Shown: positions 1 to 5,039 of the stretch, in pieces | Numbering within the stretch: the first letter of the stretch is position 1 | How the letters are laid out: each line of letters begins with the position of its first letter | Assembly (NCBI GenBank): GCA_019115685.1 | Contig: DXDC01000043.1 | Location: 1 to 5,039 of the forward strand | Length of the DNA stretch: 5,039 nt | Direction of reading: 5' to 3' | Source: Candidatus Agrococcus pullicola | GTDB taxonomy: Bacteria > Actinomycetota > Actinomycetes > Actinomycetales > Microbacteriaceae | Made by a program: the position numbers and the translations under genes | Notes under the pieces: model-generated | Database searches by the model: none | Told to the model about the DNA's origin: nothing | The model's input: only the letters and a program-made list of their open reading frames with translations

Positions 1-234
1 GGCATCGTTCGTGTGCTTGCTCGAGGGAACGGCGAGCTCTTTGAAAACGGAGACCATCGGCTCCGGGTTCGTCTTGAAGTAGCGAGCGTGCTCCGGCCGG
101 GTCTTGTCCGAAAGCTCATTCCACTGTGCCGGCTCGACGCGCTTGTAATCCAAGGTGAAGGGTGAACGCTCAGCGACGTGCACGAGAAAGAGCTTTGCCG
201 CTCTGCCGTTACCCTCACGGAATGGATGCGCCTG
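1..234 (-). pseudogene. Fic-domain protein, C-terminal fragment, 5' part missing
   Basis: Reading right to left, the codons from 228 down encode HPFREGNGRAAK, the Fic signature HPFx(D/E)GNGR. About 65 further residues follow (including SPFTLDYKRVEPAQWNELS and FKTNPEPMVSVFKELAV), typical of actinobacterial Fic proteins after the motif. Fic enzymes usually transfer AMP from ATP to a target hydroxyl, often as toxins or effectors; the His of the motif is catalytic. The helices that should precede the motif (usually ending in something like AEINxIHPF) are absent in this frame: upstream it reads Arg- and Ser-rich sequence without Fic character. No stop interrupts the frame until the TAA at 444-442, with an in-frame ATG at 432-430, so a chimeric ORF is formally possible. 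The gene continues past the left edge, so its C-terminus and any inhibitory helix are unseen. The Fic identity is firm; calling it a pseudogene rather than a frameshifted or divergent gene is inference. Confidence 0.75.
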
Positions 235-355
235 AAACCGAGAACTTTTCGATCTGATGCAACAGCCTGCAGTTCCGCGTGTTTCCAGGCCCCGGAGGCT
301 ACGACTGGCCCTGCCCCTGTCAGCGTAGCGACTGATTGGACGCCGTTGAGGTTCC

Positions 356-376
356 CGCGCCGCCGTCTGCGGCGCG
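356..376. repeat. Hairpin, 8-bp perfect GC-rich stem, 5-nt loop
   Basis: The arms CGCGCCGC (356-363) and GCGGCGCG (369-376) are perfect reverse complements around the loop CGTCT. No run of T follows on the plus strand and no run of A precedes it (which would give a minus-strand T tract), so an intrinsic terminator is poorly supported. It may be a structural site at the element end, or chance in GC-rich DNA. Its right arm overlaps the first CGATTC repeat. Confidence 0.5.
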
Positions 377-402
377 ATTCCGAGCGATTCCGTGACGAAT
401 CG
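374..402. repeat. Three CGATTC copies: two direct at 10-bp spacing, one inverted
   Basis: GCGATTCCG occurs at 374-382 and again at 384-392, exactly one helical turn apart. The second CGATTC (385-390) forms a perfect 6-bp inverted repeat with GAATCG (397-402) around the 6-nt spacer CGTGAC. Evenly phased short repeats next to a recombinase gene are plausible binding sites for the recombinase or its accessory DNA-binding proteins. The sequence alone does not show which protein, if any, binds. Confidence 0.4.
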
Positions 403-409
403 GACTGGA

Positions 410-422
410 ACATGGATCATGT
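410..422. promoter_or_regulatory. 13-bp palindrome ACATG-GAT-CATGT, operator candidate
   Basis: ACATG (410-414) and CATGT (418-422) are perfect reverse complements about a 3-nt centre. With one extra base the symmetry continues into GGAA (407-410) and TTCC (424-427). It lies about 28 bp upstream of the putative -10 box of the recombinase operon, where a dimeric repressor or activator could act. The Cro/CI-like protein encoded by the operon's second gene is an obvious but untested candidate. Confidence 0.35.
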
Positions 423-425
423 CTT

Positions 426-460
426 CCATCATAGCGTTGCGTTAGATGCAATAATGATGG
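426..460. promoter_or_regulatory. 7-bp inverted repeat enclosing the recombinase promoter, operator candidate
   Basis: CCATCAT (426-432) and ATGATGG (454-460) are perfect reverse complements separated by 21 nt. The right half overlaps the end of the -10 hexamer and reaches the base before the predicted transcription start; the left half lies where a -35 box would be. A protein bound to both halves would block RNA polymerase, which suits autoregulation. A smaller pair, TTGC (437-440) and GCAA (448-451), is nested inside but centred one base off. Confidence 0.35.
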
Positions 461-462
461 GG
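447..462 (+). promoter_or_regulatory. Extended -10 promoter, apparently leaderless, for recombinase operon
   Basis: TGC (447-449) is followed directly by AATAAT (450-455), matching five of six bases of TATAAT with a TGn extension. The expected start point, seven bases after the hexamer, is G462, the first base of the GTG start codon. No good -35 box is present at 427-432 (CATCAT), as is often tolerated with extended -10 promoters. The geometry implies a leaderless mRNA, common in actinobacteria, and supports GTG 462 as the start. Confidence 0.5.
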
Positions 463-1565
463 TGAGTGATGATGCTGAGGTGCTGCTGCTTCGGCAGCCG
501 GGCGTCGTGCCATTGCACGAGGACGCGGCTGTGTTCAGCGGCATGCTCGATGGCTACTCCCGCCAGCAGGCGAGTCGCGGCCTGGCCAAGCAGACCATTC
601 AGATGCGCCGCTGGCAGGTGGAGCGGTTCCAGCGGTTCGCGGGGTCGTATCCGTGGGAGTGGCTGCCTGGCGATGTCGAGGACTTCACGACGAGCCTGTT
701 CAGCGGCCCGCGACCGTTGTCGCGCTCGACGGTACGGATCTATCACCTGACGTTGCGCGCGTTCTGCGACTTCATCACCGACCAGCGCTATGGCTGGGTC
801 GCAGAGTGTCGGTCTCGGTTCGGTTCGGTGCCGACGCAGGTGTGCTTCGAGTGGAACACGGTCGCGCACACCGTCGACTTCGAGGGCACGCCGGGTCGGC
901 GGCCGCTGGACTACGACGAACTGGACGCACTGTTCGCCGTCGCGGACGCCCGCGTGGAGACACTGCGGCAGCAGGGCCGCAAGGGCGCGCTGGCCGCGCT
1001 GCGGGATGCCCAGCTACTGAAGACGACTTATGCGTGGGGGCTGCGTCGCCGCGAGGTGCTGGGGCTGGATGTGGTCGATCTGCGCACGAACGCGAAGACA
1101 CCACAATGGGGTCGGCTCGGGCTGCTGCACGTGCGCCACGGGAAGTCATCGAAAGGGTCGATCCCCAAGCGCCGCTCGGTGTTGTCGCTGCCGGAGTTCG
1201 ACTGGGCGATCGACGGGTTGCGCGTCTACGTCGAGCAGGTCCGGGAGAAGTTCAGTCCCGGCAATCATCCGGGGCTCTGGCCGACCGAGCGCGGCACCCG
1301 CGTCGGTGACCGTTACCTCGACCGGCGGTTCGCGCAGCTCCGCGACGAGGCCGGACTGCCGAGCGAGCTGACCCTGCACAGCCTGCGACATTCGTACGTG
1401 ACGCATCTGATCGAACTGGGCTACGCAGAGCAGTTCGTGCAGACCCAGGTCGGGCACGCCTACGCGTCGACGACGGCGATCTACACCTCGGTGACCGACG
1501 ACTACCGCAACCGCGTCCTGGCGGCGGCGATCGACAAGTTCTACTTCCCGGAAGGAAGCACCTGA
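462..1565 (+). CDS. Tyrosine recombinase/integrase, catalytically complete (Tn554 TnpA-like)
   Basis: This 367-aa site-specific recombinase would cut and rejoin DNA through a 3'-phosphotyrosine intermediate. Residues about 25-125 form the N-terminal core-binding (SAM-like) domain, including ASRGLAKQTIQMRRWQVERF and STVRIYHLTLRAFCDFI. The catalytic domain follows: Arg195 in YAWGLRRREVLGLDVVDL, a Lys in HGKSSK (228 or 231), His306 and Arg309 in LHSLRHSYVTHLIELG, His332 in VGH, and the nucleophile Tyr341 in TTAIYTSV. All expected residues are present and the length fits the family. GTG 462 is chosen because an extended -10 box places the transcript start on it; the next in-frame ATG (543) would trim 27 residues. 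The stop overlaps the next gene's start by 1 nt, making it first gene of a three-gene operon. Its size is close to Tn554 TnpA (361 aa, from memory). Recombinase identity is certain; the Tn554-like assignment is inferred from size and neighbours. Confidence 0.95.
   Translation: MSDDAEVLLLRQPGVVPLHEDAAVFSGMLDGYSRQQASRGLAKQTIQMRRWQVERFQRFAGSYPWEWLPGDVEDFTTSLFSGPRPLSRSTVRIYHLTLRAFCDFITDQRYGWVAECRSRFGSVPTQVCFEWNTVAHTVDFEGTPGRRPLDYDELDALFAVADARVETLRQQGRKGALAALRDAQLLKTTYAWGLRRREVLGLDVVDLRTNAKTPQWGRLGLLHVRHGKSSKGSIPKRRSVLSLPEFDWAIDGLRVYVEQVREKFSPGNHPGLWPTERGTRVGDRYLDRRFAQLRDEAGLPSELTLHSLRHSYVTHLIELGYAEQFVQTQVGHAYASTTAIYTSVTDDYRNRVLAAAIDKFYFPEGST
1550..1558 (+). promoter_or_regulatory. Strong Shine-Dalgarno sequence for the HTH gene
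   Basis: GGAAGGAAG lies inside the last codons of the recombinase gene, 6 nt before ATG 1565, and matches the anti-Shine-Dalgarno well. It is the only clear ribosome-binding site in the operon: the first gene appears leaderless and the third has none. It suggests the small HTH protein can be translated efficiently independent of coupling. Confidence 0.6.
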
Positions 1566-1894
1566 TGACGACGAAGACGATCACCTGGCGGTTGCGGACG
1601 CTGATGGCCGAGCGGGGCATGTTCAAGACCACCGACCTCCTAGAACCACTGAAAGCCGAGGGCGTCGCGCTCTCCCGCGAACAGGTGTTCCGGCTGGTCA
1701 CGCAGACCCCGCAACGGCTCAATGTCGAGGTCCTCGCCGCGCTCTGCACGATCCTGGACTGCACCCCGAGCGATCTGCTCGTCCTTGAGCAAGTCGCCAC
1801 GCAGTCGGTGAAGGCGACGGGGACGGGCGGGAAGATCGAAGACATCGGAGATCTACGACCCGTCCCTGCGCGTATCCAGCGTCCAAAGCCGTGA
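1565..1894 (+). CDS. Small Cro/CI-type helix-turn-helix protein (XRE, HTH_26-like)
   Basis: A 109-aa protein whose first 75 residues read as a five-helix Cro/CI fold. WRLRTLMAERGMFKTTDLL is helix 1 to the start of helix 2, LSREQVFRLVTQTPQRL covers the recognition region, and VEVLAALCTILDCTPSDLLVLE is the closing helical pair, with the 'LDCTPSDLL' ending typical of HTH_26-type regulators. The remaining 34 residues are Gly-, Arg- and Pro-rich and probably disordered. It starts at ATG 1565 within the recombinase stop (TGATG) behind a strong Shine-Dalgarno, and ends by overlapping the third gene by 4 nt. Sitting between two recombinase-like genes suggests an accessory DNA-binding factor, like the small TnpC of Tn554 (125 aa, from memory), and possibly a repressor of its own operon acting at the palindromes upstream of 462. 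The fold is confident; the role is inference. Confidence 0.88.
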   Translation: MTTKTITWRLRTLMAERGMFKTTDLLEPLKAEGVALSREQVFRLVTQTPQRLNVEVLAALCTILDCTPSDLLVLEQVATQSVKATGTGGKIEDIGDLRPVPARIQRPKP

Positions 1895-3873
1895 CCACGA
1901 TCCCGCGCGGCACACCACAGCCGGATGGAGTGTTCGGGCGGCGTGTTGCGGCGGCGTTGAGCGCCAAGGGAGGGACCGCGCCGGAACAGACCATCATTGA
2001 CGCGGCAGAACGGCTCATCGACTCACGGCAACGCAACGGGGTGCTGCGTCTGCTGACCAGTGAACAGTTCGATCCCACCGCGTTGGACGGTGAGACTCCG
2101 GTACACGTTCAGGCGCTGCTGGCGAACCTCGCCCGCGGCGGCGCAACCGGCATTCGCTTACCCCTCTGCCCGTCATGCCGCACCAGGAAGGTCGTCAAGG
2201 TCCGCAACGAGCACGGTGAGCGCGAGTGCTTCCGCTGTTCACAACGCCGCGCCTACGCCGAGTGCCCCCAGTGCCTGCGAGTAAAGAAGCTCACCGCGAC
2301 CAACGCCGATGGGCAGCGCGTCTGCCAGCGCTGCGGCCCCGACGGCATCCCGACGTTCACCTGCGACGACTGCGGGAAGACGGTCACCACCGTCGGGCGC
2401 ATCAACGGGCGAAGAGTCTGCCTGAACTGCCTGCCGCCGCGCCTGCGTCGCTGCGTCTCCTGCGGACAGCAGAAGAAGATCGCCGCGAACATGCTCCACG
2501 GCCCGCACTGCTTCGCCTGCCACAATCGCATTCTCCGCAACGCGGCACCCTGCCCTGGATGCGCTCAGAAACGCATCCTCGCGTTCCTCGGCACCGACGA
2601 GCGCCCCTGCTGCGCGGACTGCGCCGGGCAGGCTGCCCGCTACGCCTGCCGCCGCTGCGGCAGCGAAGAGCACCACTACGGTCGCCTCTGCGGGAAGTGC
2701 GTCCTCCGCGACCGCTGCGACGACATCCTCACCGGCCCCGACGGTGAGTTCCTTCCCCCGATGCGGGCACTGCGTGACTACCTGGCCGCGCAGCCCCGCC
2801 CGGCTCAGATCATCAAGTGGCTGCGCATGGGGCCGAGCACGGAGCTGCTGCGCGAGATCGCATCCGGCCGAACACCAATCGAGTCGGTGCTCGACACGCC
2901 GCGGCCGAGCAAGCCGTTGATCTACCTGAGGACGCTGCTCCTCGACGCCTGTGCCCTGCCCCGCGACGCGGCGGCCACCAGGCAACTGATGGCCTGGGCG
3001 ACGCAGACCATCAACGAAGCCCCGGCCGAGCACCACCAGATGCTACGCACATACACGCGTTGGGTGCTACTCCGCAGGGCCAGTCGCGATAGTTCCGGCG
3101 ACACCTCCGCGGGCGCAGCTCGGCACGTCAAAGCATCCCTGCGCGGCCTGGTCGCCTTCCTCGCCTGGGCAGAGGAACAGCAGACACCCCTGCGCGCGCT
3201 CACTCAGGCACAGATTGAGGAGTTCACCACCCTCCGCACCGCCCGCCGCTGGCTCCCGCAGTTCCTGGCTTGGGCAGCCGAACGAGATATCACGCCCGAC
3301 CTCGACATCTCGATGCTCCCTCGCCAAGTTCCCACGATCAGCACGTCCGAAGAGCACCTCGAACACGTCATTCGCGTCCTTGCCACGGATCAAACGATCG
3401 CGCTCGACGCACGTCTCGCGGCGCTACTGATAGCGGTCTACGGTCTCCCAGCCAGCAAGGTTCTCATCCTGCGCCGCGACCAGCTCCGCGACCAAGACGC
3501 TGCCCTCGACCTCCTCATCGGGGACCGCCCACTCGCGCTCCCCGATCCGATCGCCGTGCTCGCGCGAGAACAACTCGATCTCCTCTCGGAGGCACCGCCC
3601 AATGCCTGGCTGTTCCCCGGCCTTCGACCCGGCCAGCCGCGTGACCCGCAGTATCTCAACCGGCGACTCCGCCCGCTCGGCGTTACCATCTCCGAATTGC
3701 AAAGCACCGCACGATTCCGCCTCGCAGGCGCGGTCCCAGCCAAAGTCCTCGCCGACATGCTCGACTTCAGCGTCGCAACCTTCGAGAACTACGCCCGCCT
3801 CTCAGGCAGCACCCGCGGCGACTACCCAGCGCTACGAGAAGTCAGCAAACGACGGGCAGCTCCGGCAGGCTGA
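1891..3873 (+). CDS. Six-module zinc-ribbon protein fused to a degenerate tyrosine-recombinase domain (Tn554 TnpB-like position)
   Basis: A 660-aa protein in three parts. Residues 1-90 are helical and unrecognised. Residues 93-270 hold twelve CxxC pairs forming six CxxC-x(14-19)-CxxC modules (Cys 93/96-113/116, 125/128-145/148, 158/161-177/180, 188/191-207/210, 221/224-241/244, 253/256-267/270), repeating every 30-33 residues and expected to bind one zinc each. Residues about 383-640 resemble a tyrosine recombinase: a core-binding part (LRTYTRWVLLRR, SLRGLVAFLAWAEE), then a catalytic-like part. There the Arg I motif reads YGLPASKVLIL, the HxLRH box reads SELQSTARFR, and LGH reads LDF; only a Tyr (634, FENYARLS) stands where the nucleophile would be. 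It is therefore probably inactive. GTG 1891 overlaps the preceding stop by 4 nt with no Shine-Dalgarno, implying translational coupling. The likely role is a DNA-binding or architectural partner of the active recombinase, or target choice. Similar proteins occur in actinobacteria annotated only as site-specific integrase or hypothetical. Confidence 0.85.
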   Translation: MTTIPRGTPQPDGVFGRRVAAALSAKGGTAPEQTIIDAAERLIDSRQRNGVLRLLTSEQFDPTALDGETPVHVQALLANLARGGATGIRLPLCPSCRTRKVVKVRNEHGERECFRCSQRRAYAECPQCLRVKKLTATNADGQRVCQRCGPDGIPTFTCDDCGKTVTTVGRINGRRVCLNCLPPRLRRCVSCGQQKKIAANMLHGPHCFACHNRILRNAAPCPGCAQKRILAFLGTDERPCCADCAGQAARYACRRCGSEEHHYGRLCGKCVLRDRCDDILTGPDGEFLPPMRALRDYLAAQPRPAQIIKWLRMGPSTELLREIASGRTPIESVLDTPRPSKPLIYLRTLLLDACALPRDAAATRQLMAWATQTINEAPAEHHQMLRTYTRWVLLRRASRDSSGDTSAGAARHVKASLRGLVAFLAWAEEQQTPLRALTQAQIEEFTTLRTARRWLPQFLAWAAERDITPDLDISMLPRQVPTISTSEEHLEHVIRVLATDQTIALDARLAALLIAVYGLPASKVLILRRDQLRDQDAALDLLIGDRPLALPDPIAVLAREQLDLLSEAPPNAWLFPGLRPGQPRDPQYLNRRLRPLGVTISELQSTARFRLAGAVPAKVLADMLDFSVATFENYARLSGSTRGDYPALREVSKRRAAPAG

Positions 3874-3882
3874 CCGATCGAT

Positions 3883-3916
3883 TTGCGCGCTGCGGGCTTC
3901 TGCTCTAATGGGTGTA
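3883..3916 (+). promoter_or_regulatory. Promoter for S66 peptidase gene, apparently leaderless
   Basis: TGC (3901-3903) plus TCTAAT (3904-3909) is an extended -10 box matching five of six bases. A weak -35 candidate lies at TTTGCG/TTGCGC (3882-3888), with a 15-16 nt spacer. The expected start point, seven bases after the hexamer, is A3916, the A of the ATG. This is exactly the geometry seen at the recombinase operon. The gap after the preceding gene is only 42 nt and shows no terminator, so read-through from the operon may also contribute. Confidence 0.5.
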
Positions 3917-4971
3917 TGGCTCCGAAGTCGTTTGAGACAACTCCCAAAGCTCGTCCAGGTGATCGGGTTGCAGTGATTTCTCCAGCGTTCGCCGCGCCAG
4001 CGGTCTCGCTCACGCTGCACGAGCAAGCGATGCGACGGTTGACCGAAGCCACGGGCCTGATCCCGGTTGAGTACCCAACTACGCGGCAGCTCGGCGCAAG
4101 CGCGGAGGCACGTGCCGCCGACGTCACCGCGGCGTTCGCGGACCCGAGCATCAAAGCCGTACTTGCCACGATCGGCGGCGACGACCAACTGACCGTCATC
4201 CCGCACATCGATACCGCCGTGCTCGCAGCGAACCCGAAGCCATTCCTCGGATACAGCGACAACACGAACCTGCACAACCTGCTGTGGAACCTCGGCGTGC
4301 CAAGCTTCTACGGCGGTTCGACCCAGGTACACCTTGGGCCCGGCCCGCACCTCGATGACATCCATGTGCGATCGCTGCGGGCGGCCCTGCTCGACGGCGG
4401 CACCCTTGATCTCTCCGAACCCGGCGAGTCTGAGGACTTCGGATGGCCGTGGGACGATCCTCGGTCCTTGACGGAGTTCGGCAACCGCGAGACCACTGAA
4501 CCGTGGACCTGGGGTGGGCCAGACAAGGCCGTGTCAGGTCCCACCTGGGGCGGTTGCATCGAAGTCATCGACCAGATCGCCATCGCTGGACGAATGCCTG
4601 ACAACGCCGACCTGGACGGTGCGATCCTCATGTTGGAAACCAGTGAGGAGACACCGCCCGCAGACGAGGTCAAGCGTTGGGTGCGCGCCCTGGGCGAGCG
4701 CGGGACCCTCACCTCTGTTGCCGGTGTGCTCGTCGCCCGGCCACCGGTCAGCGACCTGCACTCACCCGTGCCGCCTGCGCTAGAACGAGCACGCCTGCGC
4801 AAGGCACAACGGGACGCGATCATCGAGCAGGTCACCACATACAACCCCAATGCTGTGATCTGTGTCGGGGTGCCATTCGGACACACCCGCCCGCAGTGGA
4901 TCGTCCCACATGGCGGCACCATCGCCCTCGACGGAGCAAACCGCATCGTGACCGCAGACTACGAACACTGA
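3916..4971 (+). CDS. S66-family serine peptidase, MccF / LD-carboxypeptidase type
   Basis: A 351-aa cytoplasmic-type protein with no signal peptide. Family features appear in order: PGDRVAVISPA (14-24) near the N-terminus; ATIGGDD (84-90); the nucleophile elbow GYSDNT (Ser114); GGCIEVID (212-219); LMLETSEE with probable catalytic Glu241; and VPFGHTRPQ with His323, completing a Ser-Glu-His triad. The Trp-rich insertion FGWPWDD...EPWTWGG (175-201) and length fit the MccF-like branch better than short LdcA enzymes. S66 enzymes cleave L,D-peptide bonds of muropeptides; MccF instead hydrolyses the amide joining the last Asp to the nucleotide in microcin C, giving immunity. Either role is possible. 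ATG 3916 is preferred over the in-frame TTG 3883: homology begins just after it, the TTG sits in the promoter, and the -10 box places the transcript start on the ATG. It follows the recombinase operon on the same strand but with its own promoter, so it may be cargo or a flanking gene. Confidence 0.9.
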   Translation: MAPKSFETTPKARPGDRVAVISPAFAAPAVSLTLHEQAMRRLTEATGLIPVEYPTTRQLGASAEARAADVTAAFADPSIKAVLATIGGDDQLTVIPHIDTAVLAANPKPFLGYSDNTNLHNLLWNLGVPSFYGGSTQVHLGPGPHLDDIHVRSLRAALLDGGTLDLSEPGESEDFGWPWDDPRSLTEFGNRETTEPWTWGGPDKAVSGPTWGGCIEVIDQIAIAGRMPDNADLDGAILMLETSEETPPADEVKRWVRALGERGTLTSVAGVLVARPPVSDLHSPVPPALERARLRKAQRDAIIEQVTTYNPNAVICVGVPFGHTRPQWIVPHGGTIALDGANRIVTADYEH

Positions 4972-5039
4972 GCAATCCGCTTCCGCGCAAACGGCTACGC
5001 GCTCAGAACTCCGGATCCTGTCCAACCGCGACGACAACT
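4972..5039. other. Downstream tail with no recognisable feature
   Basis: After the TGA of the peptidase gene I see no hairpin with a T-tract, no tRNA and no coding start. A minus-strand open frame crosses here, but it lies mostly opposite the peptidase gene and looks like its shadow. Confidence 0.4.

Larger units (their letters stand above)
235..461. other. Non-coding, structure-rich region between fic remnant and recombinase operon; possible element end
   Basis: I find no convincing gene here on either strand. The few open frames are short, lack ribosome-binding sites and resemble no family I know. The stretch lies between the point where Fic homology ends (about 235) and the GTG of the recombinase operon (462). 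It contains a strong hairpin, repeated CGATTC motifs, a 13-bp palindrome and an inverted repeat over the promoter, listed separately. Such a cluster beside an integrase gene is what an attachment or element-end region with regulatory sites would look like. No exact att core can be fixed because the opposite end of any element is not identifiable in the window. Confidence 0.45.

Noticed and set aside
356..376. Hairpin as an intrinsic terminator
   Set aside because: There is no T-tract on either strand side, so I list it only as a repeat.
235..461. CRISPR array or tRNA attachment site
   Set aside because: The repeats are only 6-9 bp with no spacer regularity, and no cloverleaf or tRNA 3' end could be found.
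178..465. Plus-strand open frame of 95 codons
   Set aside because: It lies opposite the clear Fic coding sequence and runs through the hairpin and promoter region; its product shows no family character.
1252..1845. Minus-strand open frame (197 codons)
   Set aside because: It is antisense to the recombinase catalytic domain and the HTH gene, both with clear motifs; its product is Arg/Ser-rich without motifs.
2239..3036. Long minus-strand open frame (265 codons)
   Set aside because: It is antisense to the zinc-ribbon/recombinase gene, whose regular CxxC modules prove the plus strand; the minus product is Ala/Gly/Arg-rich shadow sequence.
3883..3915. TTG 3883 as the start of the S66 peptidase
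   Set aside because: It would add 11 residues unlike the family and place the start upstream of the -10 box at 3904-3909; ATG 3916 fits the promoter.
4780..5037. Minus-strand open frame at the right edge (85 codons)
   Set aside because: Most of it is opposite the peptidase C-terminus including its catalytic His motif; there is no homology or ribosome-binding site to support it.

Overview
The window is high-GC DNA with G/C-rich third codon positions, GTG starts, overlapping stop/start junctions and apparently leaderless promoters. This points to an actinobacterium; I cannot name a genus from the sequence. The region looks accessory rather than core: it holds the broken end of a Fic gene, a three-gene recombinase cassette and a possible cargo gene.

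Layout. Positions 1-234 (minus strand) encode the C-terminal part of a Fic-domain protein. Recognisable homology stops abruptly at the catalytic motif HPFREGNGR, and the gene runs off the left edge. Positions 235-461 hold no convincing gene but are dense in structure: an 8-bp-stem hairpin, three CGATTC copies, a 13-bp palindrome, and a 7-bp inverted repeat around a promoter. Positions 462-3873 form a tightly coupled operon. Its members are a complete tyrosine recombinase (367 aa), a small Cro/CI-type helix-turn-helix protein (109 aa), and a 660-aa protein. The 660-aa protein joins six four-cysteine zinc-ribbon-like modules to a tyrosine-recombinase-like domain that has lost most catalytic residues. 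The genes overlap by 1 and 4 nt. Positions 3916-4971 encode an S66-family serine peptidase of the MccF/LD-carboxypeptidase type with its own apparent leaderless promoter. Positions 4972-5039 show nothing.

How it may work. The sizes (about 360, 110 and 660 aa) recall TnpA (361), TnpC (125) and TnpB (630) of Tn554, as I remember those lengths, but in the order A-C-B and with the large partner apparently catalytically dead. My reading is a Tn554-like mobile element in which the first protein does DNA strand exchange. The zinc-ribbon protein would be an architectural or targeting subunit, and the HTH protein a DNA-binding accessory factor and/or autoregulator. The truncated fic and the structured 235-461 region would then be the left target junction and element end, and the S66 peptidase either cargo or a neighbour. 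Only the gene content and catalytic motifs are seen directly; the element boundaries and the roles of the second and third proteins are inferred.
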